Origin: Cycas panzhihuaensis
Lineage: Eukaryota > Cycadophyta
DNA length: 64,000 bases
Direction of reading: 5' to 3'
Assembly: GCA_023213395.1 (NCBI GenBank)
Contig: CM041465.1
Span: 83,769,741-83,833,740, forward strand
Made by a program: the position numbers and the translations under genes. The notes under the pieces are model-generated. The model was not told the DNA's origin, did not search any database, and saw only the letters and a program-made list of their open reading frames with translations. This document shows, one piece after another, positions 10,411-22,032 of this stretch. The stretch's first letter is position 1, and each line of letters opens with the position of its first letter.

Positions 10411-10686
10411 TGATCAGGATTTGTGCAAGTTATATATATTGAAACCAATCCAGGACTAGTTCCACTACTTAGGATAGAGGAAGTAGACTGCTCACTTGTC
10501 ACTTGGGATCCTCATGCCTTGACTTCACTTCATGAGTTAGGTTTCTCATATCTCAGATATGGGCTGATTGGTAATATCCTTTTCTCCTTTGTAAGACACC
10601 TCTGTGGTCATAGCTTTTTCTGCTATTTTTTCTATCTTCACTCTCAAATTACCTTATGTGAAGTCATCATAGCTGCAAGAAGGTAA
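10411..10686 (+). other. Exon-like open frame inside D, function unknown
   Basis: An 87-codon frame (YIETNPGLVPLLRIEEVDCS then TWDPHALTSLHELGF) is less AT-biased than its surroundings. It is bounded on the left by a TTGATCAG acceptor-like site and, after the segment ending YGLIGN, by a GGTAATAT donor-like site near 10570. I do not recognise the protein. It could be an exon of a second captured host gene or chance. Confidence 0.2.
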
Positions 10687-10857
10687 AAGGGAAGCATCCC
10701 ACCATCAACACTTAGCTAGGATGAGTTTATTAGCAATATTTCTGTCTACATATGCCTGTTCATATTCAACAGTAACACTATTCATCTGACAACATTCCAG
10801 TGCCATCCTTCTCCTTGATATTATTACCAGCCATCTCTCTCTGAAATCTGCCTGGCC

Positions 10858-11254
10858 TTAAACAAACATCTGAAGTCTCACTAAGCCTTTCAAAGCTCGG
10901 AGAGTTTTCCTTACCAAAAGTCCATGAAATACAGTTTGGATGCAAATAGCAGCACACTCCTCTTTTATAGGTGCTCTCAACACACGAGTGTCCCTTTCTA
11001 TAGTGCATTCAGTAATAGATGAAGCATTGGTAGTAGCTGCATTTAACTCTCTATCATCAGTTGGTACAGGAAACAGTTCATCTTGACTTTTCACATTTTC
11101 CAAATCAATGGAAACTTTATCTTCCTATCTAGAAAGCTTCTTTCAACTCCATAACTTTGGTTTATTAGGATATATCCTTTTATAATCCTACTTCTCTGAT
11201 GGAGATGATTTTAAAACCAACTACTATCTGAAACCACTTTCTTGAGCGACCCAT
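10858..11254 (-). pseudogene. Captured N-terminal fragment of an IQ67-domain (IQD) calmodulin-binding protein
   Basis: The minus strand starts with ATG at 11254, encoding MGRSRKWFQIVVGFK, similar to the basic and aromatic N-terminus of IQD proteins. A stop follows near 11190. After a second open stretch (11103-10858) it reads EECAAICIQTVFHGLLVRK then TLRALKGLVRLQ. This is the start of the IQ67 domain; the IQ motif is intact except that the Arg before the Gly is His (FHG for FRG). IQD proteins bind calmodulin and act at microtubules, membranes or nucleus. In most IQD genes an intron splits this part of the domain (between codons 16 and 17), yet here the reading is continuous, which suggests capture through mRNA. 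Homology stops after RLQ. It runs opposite to D and is a non-functional fragment. Confidence 0.75.
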
Positions 11255-11259
11255 GGTAT

Positions 11260-13975
11260 CAATCTTCAATAACCAGTAACTAGCAAAATATAAAAACTGC
11301 TAACCACTAGCTCTTTCTACATGCTTTTATGATCTTTTTACCCATGAGTGCATTTTGAAACTCTGAAACAGATATCCCTTCTATGACCTTTGGATCATCT
11401 GTAACGATTATAGTATATGCCTTTTGACTATTGCTTTTAAACCATCTAATGGAAATTTGATTTCTATTTATCCTCTTTCTTCCAGTTGGTTGGAGGTATC
11501 GCTTGGTTTTCTCACTGGATTTATGAAGGTTTGATCAAAGTTTTGCTTGAATTTGTCCAGGTTTGGCTGGGGCTTCTTAAGGTCTTCATGAGTTTCTACT
11601 TGGATTTGCCAAGGTTTTCAAATCATGTCTCATATCCATCGCACCACCTTCAGTCGTTAACTAGTTTGGCATTAATAATAGGATATATAACCTTGCGCTG
11701 GCCTTTTATTTTCATTTTTCCTTTTCTTATATATAAAATATATACATATATTTATGCTTAATAAGTGCACCCCTTATTTTTTATCATTTCTCATTGATTT
11801 GATATTTGATTTCATAGTGTTTCATGCTATGTAGGTCATCATCTATGTGATCATGGCAGTGGTGGTAAGATTTTGTTAATTTATTTTTATTTTTTATAAA
11901 GTTTTAGAAAAATTAAAGTAAATTGTATAAATTTTGAGATATGGGATTTTAAAGACCCTAGCCCCTTTAGTCTTAGCCCCCAGTCACCTACCCCCTCAAT
12001 GTGACCTTTAATCTATTGCTAAAAGGGCCAACATAAACTTTATAAAGTTTTTTCTTCTTTTTTATTTATTTTTTTTCATTAAAACATAGGGTACCCGGCT
12101 AATATTTACCATATCTCTTGACAGGAGTATCAATTTCTAAAGAAACCTATCCCGTTGAGTCCAAAATTTTTTGAGATATAATTTCAACTAGTCATTTGCC
12201 ATAGTTGGAGCTTATTTGACCTAATTTCAATTAGTTTAAAGTCAATCATTTAATTTTCAAAGCCTTTTAAATTATTTTCATAAAATCCCTTTTTTATCAG
12301 GTTATATTTTATCACTGAGAGGTTATTTTTACCCAGATCTACTCTGTGGCAATCTATTATGAACAAAATTCATCACTATTTACTTATTTTATTTTTTAGC
12401 ATTTGTTTTAATCATTGTTTTAATCAGTGAAAGTGACACTTTAGTGTTTTTTAGCATATTTACATAAAAAGTACTACTTATATTTTCAGCTACATCGTCT
12501 CAATCGAAAATTAGATTTCTAAACTATAAAATTCATTGGAATCTTGATTCAAATCACTATTGCCTGAAGGTACTTTTTCCTTGATTTGATGTATTATCTT
12601 GTAGATTTAAGTAGGTCAAAGTTGACCTTGTTTTTGCTCCCTATTTTATTAACCTTTGCAAGACACTTTTCATAGTTTCTTTAATATCTTAAGCTTCATA
12701 GCTTAGAATTGATTATCGTCTAATTATGATAAAAGATTTTTTTAGAGATCTATAGTTTTAAGTTATTCTTATTGTATTTGAGTCTATTTTATAGGTGCTC
12801 TAAGCTATCAAAGTTGAGATACATAACAACTTCTGATTTTTATCATTATTACATATTGTTATAGATTATTTCTCAAAATATTTAACTGAAAAGTATATTA
12901 AGCAGCTCTCTAAACTATATTTGATCAGTTTACATTGTTCTATAAGATTTTTACTACTATTTCATAATATTTTAAGCCCTAAGCTCCTGTTAAGTCTAAA
13001 AAAGAGGACTACATCATTTGTTCATTAAAATATTGACTTGTAGGAACCCATTTTTAAAACGGTTAGTTCTGTTGATTAGATATTTTATTGATCTTCAAAT
13101 TGGTATAATTTCACTTTATTTTAACCTTGTTTAGTATATCTTTGAAGTTGCTTACCTTGAGCATTCAAGATATCCCAACAAGCTTGTCTTCTAAAACCTT
13201 TTTAAGGAGTTCTTTATTTTATTTCTTATTGAAAACTTATAATACATGTTTAAGGCTTTCATTTGAATTTCATATAGCCTCTTTTAAGCTAATTTGTAGT
13301 AAAAATTAATCATATACATCTAAAGCAAGTAACAAGCCAAGTGGTTTTGCAACTTAAATAAGTACAATTAGTTTTTTTTGGAAGTTGCTTCTTCATTTTT
13401 CTAAAGTGAAAATATACTTATATATTTTAGATTTTTAGCATTATATATCTTCATCAAGGCAAAAGGATTTCTTGCATTGAAAAATAGTTATTTTCTTGCT
13501 CAAGTTTGTAGTTATTCATTGAAAAAATCATAAGCTTAAGAATTCTTTATTTTTCATCATTAAAGTTTTATTTCAGATCTGCATAGTTTAAAAGGATCTT
13601 AGTTACATTCAAAATTTACCCATATATTCATTATATTTCAAAGTTTATCTAAAATTATACCATATAATATTGTCAATTATTCTAAATGCATACACTTATT
13701 GAAAGCATTTTTTTAAATATTGAAAAGATCATTTACTTATTGCACTTATAAAAGTTGCATCTAGTGGTAATACGATTTACTTTTAAGGGCATTACATTTT
13801 TTTAAAGTGATTGCTTGCATATTTCTTTCAAAGAGTATATTTGAAGTTATATATTTTAAGTTTATTGATTTATTGAGTTCTTTGATTCCTACTAAAGGCA
13901 CATATTTTATTGAGAAATACAAAAAGCTCATTTGATAAAAACATATCCTTTTTTATTATATACCAAAGTTTTCAA
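11260..13975. other. D interior, AT-rich, no gene seen
   Basis: About 2.7 kb of very AT-rich sequence has no frame over 92 codons and no recognisable domain. Some of 11255-11500 may be 5'-UTR or promoter sequence of the captured IQD gene. The rest looks like untranslated leader. Confidence 0.4.
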
Positions 13976-13980
13976 TACAA

Positions 13981-14682
13981 ATGGCAATCAATCTAAATAA
14001 GATACAATTCCTTATATTTGATAGCCATAATTTTTCACAATGGCATAAAATAATACAAAATTATTTTATTACACATAATCTTTGGAGTTACCTATAAGAT
14101 GAATATGATATTAATATTAAAGATGATATTAAAAAAGATAATGAAGCCTTACCTTTACTATTTTACACTATAGATGATAATGTTTTCTCTAAAGTTTATG
14201 AACTGACAACTTCCAAAACTATATAGAATACCTTACATTCCATTTATGGGGGAGAAACTCTCAATGTAAATGAATTTAATATTGATATTATTGAGCATGT
14301 GAGACAGGTGCCAGAGTAGGTGGGTTGTGATGAAAAGACCAAGGAGGAAAATTCAAGTCAAATGCATGATCATCTTATTTTACAAGAAGTTGATCCTCCA
14401 TTTGAGGGGGAGAAATCTTATGATATGATAGTTATTTACAACACAAAGATTTTAGAAGACAAAGTCAAAGTTCAAGAAGATAAAGTTAGAGTTGTAGTCA
14501 TTCACATACATTCAAACCAAGTTACATTTACTTGGAGATTTTTTGAACCACTCAATGGTAAAAAGACACACATTGTTAAAAGGATAGGAGAGTTAATAGT
14601 GATTAAGCTAAAAGATAAATTTTTAAAGTTTTTTTCAAGTTCAAATTTCATAAGTCTAAAGAAAAGACAAAGTTGTTCATGA
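13981..14682 (+). pseudogene. D copia gag relic (UBN2/DUF4219-like)
   Basis: From an ATG at 13981 one frame runs to 14682 with three in-frame stops (near 14095, 14225 and 14317). It begins MAINLNKIQFLIFDSHNFSQW, the FDGxNFxxW start typical of copia gag, followed by NEALPLLFYTIDDNVFSKV and NTLHSIYGGE, the UBN2 capsid pattern. The last 120 residues are Lys- and Glu-rich with no zinc knuckle. The protein would have formed the nucleocapsid shell. No pol follows: the stop is 19 bp before the 3' LTR. Confidence 0.75.
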
Positions 14683-14687
14683 TGACC

Positions 14688-14701
14688 ATTAAGCAAGAGA
14701 A
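14688..14701 (+). promoter_or_regulatory. D polypurine tract (degenerate)
   Basis: TTAAGCAAGAGAA immediately precedes the 3' LTR, where copia elements usually have a run such as AAGGGGGAGA. Confidence 0.4.
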
Positions 14702-15084
14702 TATTGGGGTTAATGATCATCACCCCACTCCCACAATTTACATATGTAGGTGCACACCACCCCACTCCCACTAATTTACATATGTGAGTGCATACATGTG
14801 AAGGTAAGTGTAAGGTAAGGTTAAGTTGATTTGAGTTAACTTATTGAGTTATGTAATATTTTATTGTTATTTGAATTTTAGGGGTTGAGGAGTTTTCCTC
14901 CCCCCCCAAACTATATATTTAGAGGGGTGTGCAACCCAAGTATCTTTAGACACCACCTATATTGGAAATTTGCTATGTACTCACTTAAAGATAGATTGAA
15001 TATAAAGACTTATGTGTTTATACAACAATATTTTTGACTATTTAATTATGCTCTACTCTATCTCCATCATTGTATAATCCTTCA
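14702..15084 (+). repeat. D 3' LTR
   Basis: The 383 bp partner of 8860-9238 starts TATTGGGGTTAATG (the TG terminus decayed to TA) and ends ATAATCCTTCA. It is followed by the TSD TATCT. Confidence 0.92.
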
Positions 15085-15089
15085 TATCT

Positions 15090-16950
15090 TAGGCTCATTT
15101 ACTTATTTATAAAGTTATTTGGTGTTTCAATTTCTATCTTTATATCAAATTTTGACTCTTTTTAAATAAATTTCACCTCCATATTTATCACATTTTTGGC
15201 ACTGCCAAAAATATGACCGGTCATATTTTTAGTGTAAAATCACATTTTTATAGGTCCAAAAACATGATTGGTTACATTTTTTATTGTCATGTATACAAAA
15301 CTCAGCTAGTACACCAAAATTTTACATGTCACCACCCAAATTTAGTGGAATTTGATCTCTTCGATGCCCAAGAATGATGTCAATTTTTTTGTGATTCATG
15401 GTTGACGAGTTAGAGGGGATTTTGGCTTAAGTATGTAGTGGATTTTTTGAGTTTTCTTGAAGATTTTAAAGACTATTATTATTATAGTTGAAACTTAATT
15501 TTTGAAGAGACTTATGGGTGAAATCATAGAAGATTTTTAATGTTGTGATTTTATGACTTTTAGATATTTGAGTGTTGATGATTCAAGCTTCAGTCTTATA
15601 GACTTTTATCAAGGTTTCATGCTTTAAACTTCTTCTAAATTGGTAAAGTCTTTCCTATTCTATCTCTAATTCATTTCACAGTGTTTTAAAGGTGGTTCTT
15701 ACTTAGAAATTACTTCTTTGTTCACCTTATTGTTGTTTTAGTTTTATACTCATTTTGGGCAACTTGTATAGTAACTTGTATTTCAAGTAATTTGCCACTT
15801 CTTCTTGACATTGTTTAGCTATGGTTTAGCCTTTTTGTTTGGTCAGTTTTCTCCCTTGGCTTGTTTTAAGGGAAAGTATTGGGAAATATTGATTAGTTGG
15901 AAGAAAATTGCCATTCTAAGGCATTCATTTACAATAGGAAAGAAGTTGTAATTTCATGATCTTATGGTTTTCTTATTTTAACTCTTAAGTTTACATATTT
16001 TTCTCTTAAAAAAGAAAGTTAAAAGTGTTGAAAAGTAAATGTATGTTTGATTTTCAATTTATTAAAGGCTTAAGGATTGTTTTAGAGTCTTTCTTACTCC
16101 AACTGTGATAGAGTCTTTGAAGCTAGTTTCTTGTTTGAAAGTTGTGATTCAGATTTATTGATTATATGTGGTTTTATAAATTAAAAAAATTCTAAAAAAT
16201 AATAGCAATAATATTTCTTCAAATCTCTTTTCTTTTTGCATCATATATCATTTTTCTTCAAAGAATTAGTTACATGCATGTGAAGTAATCTCTTTCAAAT
16301 TGCATTGTATGTCATTGATTTCTTTGGAAAGTTTGCATAAATAATCATATTGTGTGGGTTACATCTCTTGAAAATATCTTTTCATTCATTGTAAGGTGCA
16401 TATGTTGCATGTACAAAGATAATTTCAAATTTGCATTTGCATCTTTCATTTTCTTATAAAAAAAGAAAAAAGACATAAAAAGTTTGTATGCATGTAGTTG
16501 TAACTTTCTTTTGTTTATTGATTGAAAGTAAAATAGGCTTTTGATGCATTTTATTTTTCTTTATTAAACAACAAGTAAAAAATACAAAAAAGGAAACATA
16601 AGAAACAACAAAGAAAGAAAACAAGAAAAAGGGGGAAAATAAGAAGAACAACTTTTCCATTTGCTTACCCTTTCCTATATCCAAGTAGAACTCAAAAGGT
16701 TGAAAAGATTATTTGAAAGGGGTCCCTAGGAAGGATATTGCAAATACTGCTAATATAGCTCCAAATTTAGAAATCCTTCACCCAATTTTGTAGGTTAGTA
16801 GATTCTACTACCCCCCCTTTCACATATGTTCCTTTCATCACATTTTACATCCACATTTCATTAAATAGAATAACTAGCTAAAGACTCTTTCTTAGGAGTT
16901 GGGAAAAGGTGGTCCCTTAGGATTTTTTGAACTCCATATCTCCTACTTTT
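15090..16950. other. Rest of the T1 LTR region and AT-rich spacer, no gene seen
   Basis: The first part continues the T1 LTR beyond the D insertion. At 15190-15300 there are imperfect repeats of (TG)ACCGGTCATATTTTT and GATTGGTTACATTTTTT words that reappear inverted at 41845-41930. No coding region can be supported; the minus-strand frame at 16454-16684 is a low-complexity Phe/Lys artefact. Confidence 0.35.
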
Positions 16951-16959
16951 AATTGAGAT

Positions 16960-18734
16960 AAAGGTGATACCTTAACAATCAAGGAATATCTAGTTTAGGC
17001 CCTCCGAAGAAATCCCAACCACCATGTTTGCCTTCCACTTACTAAAATTATTTCTATTAAAGGTGGCTTGAGGTATCGTCTTCTCTATCTTGATAAATGA
17101 GGTCATAAACAAGTTATTTTCACCAAATACTTGATACTTAGTCACATAGATAACATCCTACACACTACTTAATCTTTGTTTATCAATAAATTTGCTAAAA
17201 ATCTAATATTTTAATGGTTTTGATGGTAGGTTTCATATATCACCAAAGATACATAGGCTTCAAGCTTTAATATTTTTACACCCTCCATTGATAAGCCATG
17301 GAAACACACTTTAATCACCCAAAATTACTTCAAAAATATGGAAAAAGATAACAGTATGGATCTTAATTTGATAAGTCTAAATTACAAAGGAATCACCTAC
17401 AATTCTTTTGATTAAAATGATTAAAAAATGAATCAAAATTGGAAATATATATGGCACAATAGATTATCCCTCTAATATTTAAACCAAGAATTAAAAAATA
17501 TTTAAAAGGTATATGCCCATATGGGTGACTACCAACCTTTCACTCACACACCTCCAAAATGTATTATATAACTTTAAAACCCAGAGTCAAAGATATAACA
17601 TATATATTAAGATTTGTTTAGTGGTATAAATAATACTTATAGGTAACTCCATGAATAACGATAACTTCATATTGATAAGTGCATCTTCTGCATGGCCTCA
17701 TGAGCTCTTGGTGATCCCATAGATGTGATATGGCTTCAAAATATAAAGTGCACACCCCTACAAAATATCAACACATAGTTTTATCATAATTACAAGTCTT
17801 TAACTCCTAAATGACTGAGAATATCTCCTTTAAGGTTGTTCACTGACTAAAAATTGGCCCAACGCCTTCTACTAACATGAAAAACATTAATACAATCTTT
17901 AAAAATCCCCCCACATTATTAATATGAGCTAAAAACCTCTTTGATGGATTCAATCATGCCCATAACAGGTGTTTGATCACTTTTTGATGTCTAGGAATTA
18001 GATTTGATTCCCAATGACATTAAATAGCCTTTAAACAAAGCCTAATTCTCTTAAGACATGCCTAACATAGTCTAACACTATTAAATCACCTTCAAATTGG
18101 ACCCAACTAGAATATAGAGTACCCAACATATCTTCCAATCTTTGTATAGCTTTAAAATGAGCCCAACATGGTCTAAAGTGTGCCTAATATTAATTTTAGA
18201 CATTAAACAGTAAAAAAAAAAACTTATTAATAGGTGAAATCCACCTCATCAATTACTATTACACCACTATGTCACTCTTCTAGTTGTTAGAGAATATTAA
18301 AATCGCTAGAATAAGGCTCTACCAATGTTACCAAGAAACCTTTGACCTTTATCACTTCCACCTAACTTTACATCAACTGTATACTCTATTAAGCTCTACT
18401 ACCATGTAAAGAAATGTGAAATATATATGTATTTTGAACTATAGAATCTTAATCATACATAATAAGTAAACAATAAAGAGCATATGTGTATAGTACATAA
18501 TATTTTATGTGGAAAACCCTTTTGAGAGAAAACCCACCACAAAGATTGTTAGATCATATTGATGATTCCTTAGATGATTTTACAATGGACTCCAGAGTTA
18601 TTTATAATCCTCTAAATGGTATGTCCAACTTTAATAGTTATAAACCTCTAAAATATTTATACCTTTCGACTTAATATTAACTAAACCACATTTAATATTA
18701 ATTAAGTGGCTTAGCTTTAGTTGCTATGCTAACA
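16960..18734 (-). mobile_element. Copia element C2, 5' end only
   Basis: On the minus strand it comprises a 330 bp 5' LTR (18734 to 18405), a PBS (18404-18391, TGGTAGTAGAGCTT), a leader of about 1.3 kb and the first gag codons near 17075 (FNRNNFSKWKANM). Leader length and gag start match copia C1 (FNGNNFSEWKANV at 40010), so the two belong to one family. Everything downstream of the gag N-terminus is missing, so no target duplication can be checked. Confidence 0.7.
18405..18734 (-). repeat. C2 5' LTR
   Basis: Read on the minus strand it starts TGTTAGCATAGC and ends at the PBS. It contains the GTGGGTTTTCTC...AAAGGGTTTTCCAC block that is also in both C1 LTRs, the usual R/U5-like region of copia LTRs. 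Confidence 0.7.
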
Positions 18735-19430
18735 CTCTCATTAGGTAGGCTAGTTTTTGTTTCATTTTTCATATATCTATTTTTCTCTTGGATTGTTTAA
18801 ACCTAAAGGTTGATCATTTCATAGTTTTAATTAGGGGTCATATACTTCACTATCTCTCAATTGAGAACTCCATTTTAATCTCTTTTACTAACTTATAAAA
18901 TATCCACTAGGATGTGAACTTAGCTTCATAATGGGCATATAGGTTATTTTAGGTAGAAATTAAGGGTATTAATTTTTACATCAACATTTTTCTAATGACT
19001 ATATTAGGGAATTTAGTTGAAGTGTAGTTGCTTATCATCTATCCCTTTCTTTCCTACCTTTAACAATGTTGCATTAATGTCCTAAGGTTCTTATTAATCC
19101 TAGCAAGTTTTCTTGGCAATTGAGAGGTTTATCCCCTCTTTGTCCTTACACTATTGAGGAGGTATTTGCCTCTCATAGTTTGAAAATACATATCTTCCTC
19201 ATCATAATCTTTCAACTATATCTATATCATACTAGTTGATATTTATCATTAATTACTTATTTGATATAATTCAACATTTATTCTCATTCAGGTTTAGTCA
19301 TTATAAGATCTAAAACTAGGAGTTCATTCCCTTTATAAAAGTAACTCTAGCACTAGTCTTACTATATCTCAATTTTAATGCATTGCTCATGTTGGAACCT
19401 CCCCCTTACTCTTACTAGCATTTGCATGAG
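18735..19430. other. AT-rich spacer, no gene seen
   Basis: No domain or long open frame on either strand. Confidence 0.35.
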
Positions 19431-19432
19431 AT

Positions 19433-19560
19433 ATGCCTATAATACCTTTTGGATTGCCTAAATTTTATGGTAAGCCTAATAAAGATTTTGAGAAATACAT
19501 TGATGTATTTGTTAATATTACACAAGTTTATTGTGATTCCTATTAAAAATATTTACCCTA
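19433..19560 (+). pseudogene. Possible gypsy gag N-terminal fragment
   Basis: A short frame reads IPFGLPKFYGKPNKDFEKY, resembling the LPxFxGKxxEDPxxH start of gypsy capsids. It is very short, has stops on both sides and lacks the WY/F core seen in complete gag domains. Treat as tentative. Confidence 0.25.
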
Positions 19561-19599
19561 ATGTTACCTTTTATACATAACTAGTACATAATGTATGTA

Positions 19600-19982
19600 G
19601 TTATTAAAGATAATATACTATTACTAAACGTTTGGTGAAATGGACAACCATCCATTTCAACAAACTTCTCTCTCATAATTATTCTAAAGTCTTTTAAGAA
19701 TGTTTGGCTTGGAAGGTTTGTATGGCTAGTTAGATGGTTGCATATGAGTAGGAAGAGGAGGCTAGCTGAAACCTGAGGGAGAGGATAAGATCCTCATCAA
19801 TTATTCATGTATTCTATTTATTATTATTATAAAATTACTATTTCAGAGGTGGTTTTTCTCTCTTAAAGGGGTTTTCCACTAGCCAAATTTTCACGTAGAT
19901 GTGTGATTACTTTTATATTTGATTTTGGTGATTATTCTTATGTTTATGTAATGATACCCTCTCCTTAACATAGTATCATAGC
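19600..19982 (+). repeat. Copia-like LTR end plus primer binding site
   Basis: The sequence AAAGGGGTTTTCCACTAG near 19867 is the copia LTR block also seen, inverted, in C1 and C2. The stretch ends CTCCTTAACA at 19970 and is followed at once by TAGTATCATAGC, two mismatches from the tRNA-iMet site. This indicates a + strand copia 5' LTR. Its left end could not be fixed. Confidence 0.5.
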
Positions 19983-20690
19983 TTGTGTATTTATAGTTGG
20001 GAATTAAATTAGAGCTGATAATAGTACCTCTAGGTGAAAGTGTGGCTATTAAATGATTAATAATCTATTGTATTCTTGTTATATGCTAGGAAATTTTGTC
20101 CTTGCTCTACTATTTAGAGCAAGGAGTCTATGCATAATAGCAATAGGTAACAGATAGAGTAATTTAAAATCAACTCTAGTCTAGAATATTGGGAGATCAT
20201 CAGATCTATAAATAGGAAGGGTTTAAAGTCATCCATCCCAGGGTCTCAATTGTTGAAATAAAGTACACTATTGATATCAAATTGTGTGGATCTATGAGTA
20301 CCATTTCTAGACTATTTTTTTAACACCATCTATGCCATTATGAGGGGTACTGCCAAGGAAACTATCACCATCGATACCATTCGTGACCATACCATTGGGA
20401 CTGTACTATGGAGAATGGAAGAGCAAAATAGTATATGAGCCAAGAGTGGTGAAGCTCCATACAACAAAGATGAACTCAATGAAGAAACACTGGCAATCTA
20501 GTTGAGAGGAAACTGTTATAGAAAGTTTGTCTACCATAACATACACACAAACTAGTTATATTAACTAAGAACCCTAATCAAAACACATAAACTAACTATA
20601 TTAACTAATAACCCTAAGCAAAATACACCATCACCATAAACCCTCAAAGGAATCAACCAAAAAAAAAAAAAAAACCAAACTTTCTCTTCT
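19983..20690 (+). other. Probable copia leader, with an unassigned coding-like patch and a short tandem repeat
   Basis: At 20340-20510 one frame reads GTAKETITIDTIRDHTIGTV then GEAPYNKDELNEETLAI with two stops. It has coding-like composition but I do not recognise it. At 20549-20630 a unit of about 42 bp containing TATATTAACTAAxAACCCTAA is repeated twice, followed by an A-run. Confidence 0.3.
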
Positions 20691-21100
20691 CTTCTTACTT
20701 ATTATTTATTATCACGCTCTCTCTTGCAAGGGAACCTTTCCCTTTCCTTCCAAATGAGGATAGGAGAAATCCATTTAGGTGGCTCCATAATCTCAGAGGT
20801 CTAAGCTCTATGTGACTCATTACTCTACACACTAACCAAATCAACATAGCAACTACACCTACCAACCAACCTAACCTAAAACCCAATAGGCAAAGAAAGG
20901 AACATGTATTACATGGGTCCCAAATCCATGCCCAAGTGGTGAACAAATACCTTTTATGGGTAAACAAAAGTTACATTGTACCCTTTAGGCTTCCACACCT
21001 ATAGCCAAACATTTATAGGTATGTCTTTACCTCTTGTTACCCCCATAGGTGCACTTCCAAAATCATGCTTGTGAGAAAGCTCAATGACCCAGCTCAAAGA
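20691..21100. other. Spacer, no gene seen
   Basis: The minus-strand frame at 20695-20967 (Trp- and Leu-rich) shows no domain and is not supported as a gene. Confidence 0.3.
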
Positions 21101-22032
21101 ATGACAAAAGGTTTTGATAAGTAGCTCTACATTAAGGATGAAAGGTGATTCAATAAGAGGTCCTGGGATCTCACTGCTATCAAAGGAATAAGAGCCCTCA
21201 TCCTCAAGATGAGAGTTTATTTCAGGGAAATACTAGTCTTTAAAAGATCCACCACTCATAGAGAGATACAAGAGAATGTATAATGTCATTAATAGGGAAG
21301 TTACCAACATGACTAGTTGCGATCAATGGCCCTTCATCCTACTACGATGTGAAGGGAGTGGTGGAAGATATTAATTGGGTAACTACGTCTATAGGACACG
21401 AATTGGTTTTACATTCTTGAGTATATAATTATGTTAATCATTTAAAGATTAGTGTTGGGAGGCTCTGCCTAGTGAGAAATTGGTGAAGGTAAAATTGTAT
21501 ATTAATGGGTTAGTTGTATAACATATTGATAGATTTGGTTAAGTCTTAAAAAATTTGAGGATTACATAGTGCATCAAGATCTAGGTAACATTTCTTAAAA
21601 TCTTTTATAGATTTATTGTCTAATCATAAAAAGGATTTTTTCTTCCATCAAAAAAGGATAAATGATATAAAATTCACTTATAAAGATATCTATCAATTAT
21701 TGAAATGAGAAAATTAAGTTCTAAGGTAATTGGTGAAACCACATGAGTACACTACCTCATAATGTCCTCAAGAAATGTCTTATCAGTAAAAGATCCTCAA
21801 GCATATAATAAGTACATGTAAAATTAAATTTCTCAATGTGCCTTGAAGGATCTTGTCCTAATATCCCTCTAAATATGGGTAATATAAGAATAAAAGAGGG
21901 AAGGCTACAAAGGAAAACCTCATGTGGAAAAGGGCTCTTCTTATAGGCAGGGTTATCTATAAGTGATGTGCTTGTATGAGAAGATGATGGTCTTAATGAC
22001 TTTCTATGTTGATAATATGGTGTAATCTCCAT
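21100..22032 (-). pseudogene. Ty3/gypsy gag relic (element T3)
   Basis: The minus-strand frame from 22032 reads LPIFRGILGQDPSRHIEKF and then LIRHFLRTL. After a stop it continues LMWFHQLP and SFQxLIDIFISEF, which together match the gypsy Retrotrans_gag capsid (LPxFxGxxxEDPxxHxxxF, then a WF/WY box, then a strand before the F-rich helix). Several stops interrupt it. The duplicated blocks to the right (22021-24496) lie on its 5' side and may be leader or LTR sequence of the same element. No pol was found to the left. Confidence 0.55.

Larger units (their letters stand above)
8860..15084 (+). mobile_element. Element D: complete gag-only copia-type LTR element carrying an IQD gene fragment
   Basis: Two related LTRs (8860-9238 and 14702-15084) flank a 5.46 kb interior, and a perfect 5 bp target duplication TATCT borders the element (8855-8859 and 15085-15089). 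A tRNA-iMet primer site lies 2 bp after the 5' LTR. The only retroviral reading frame is a decayed copia gag near the 3' end; there is no protease, integrase or RT. The rest is a long leader holding a 145 bp tandem repeat and an antisense IQD gene fragment. The layout fits the gag-only non-autonomous class (TR-GAG). It would have needed enzymes from a related autonomous copia. Confidence 0.9.

Noticed and set aside
11486-11761. Plus-strand hydrophobic 91-codon frame in D as a membrane protein
   Set aside because: Repeated Leu/Phe content follows base composition; it lies upstream of the IQD fragment start on the other strand and has no family match that I know.
16454-16684. Phe-rich minus-strand frame that could suggest a membrane protein
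   Set aside because: AT-driven low complexity, no start context and no homologous motif.
20695-20967. 90-codon minus-strand frame rich in Trp and Leu
   Set aside because: No recognisable domain and no supporting neighbour; it overlaps a region that looks like LTR or leader sequence.
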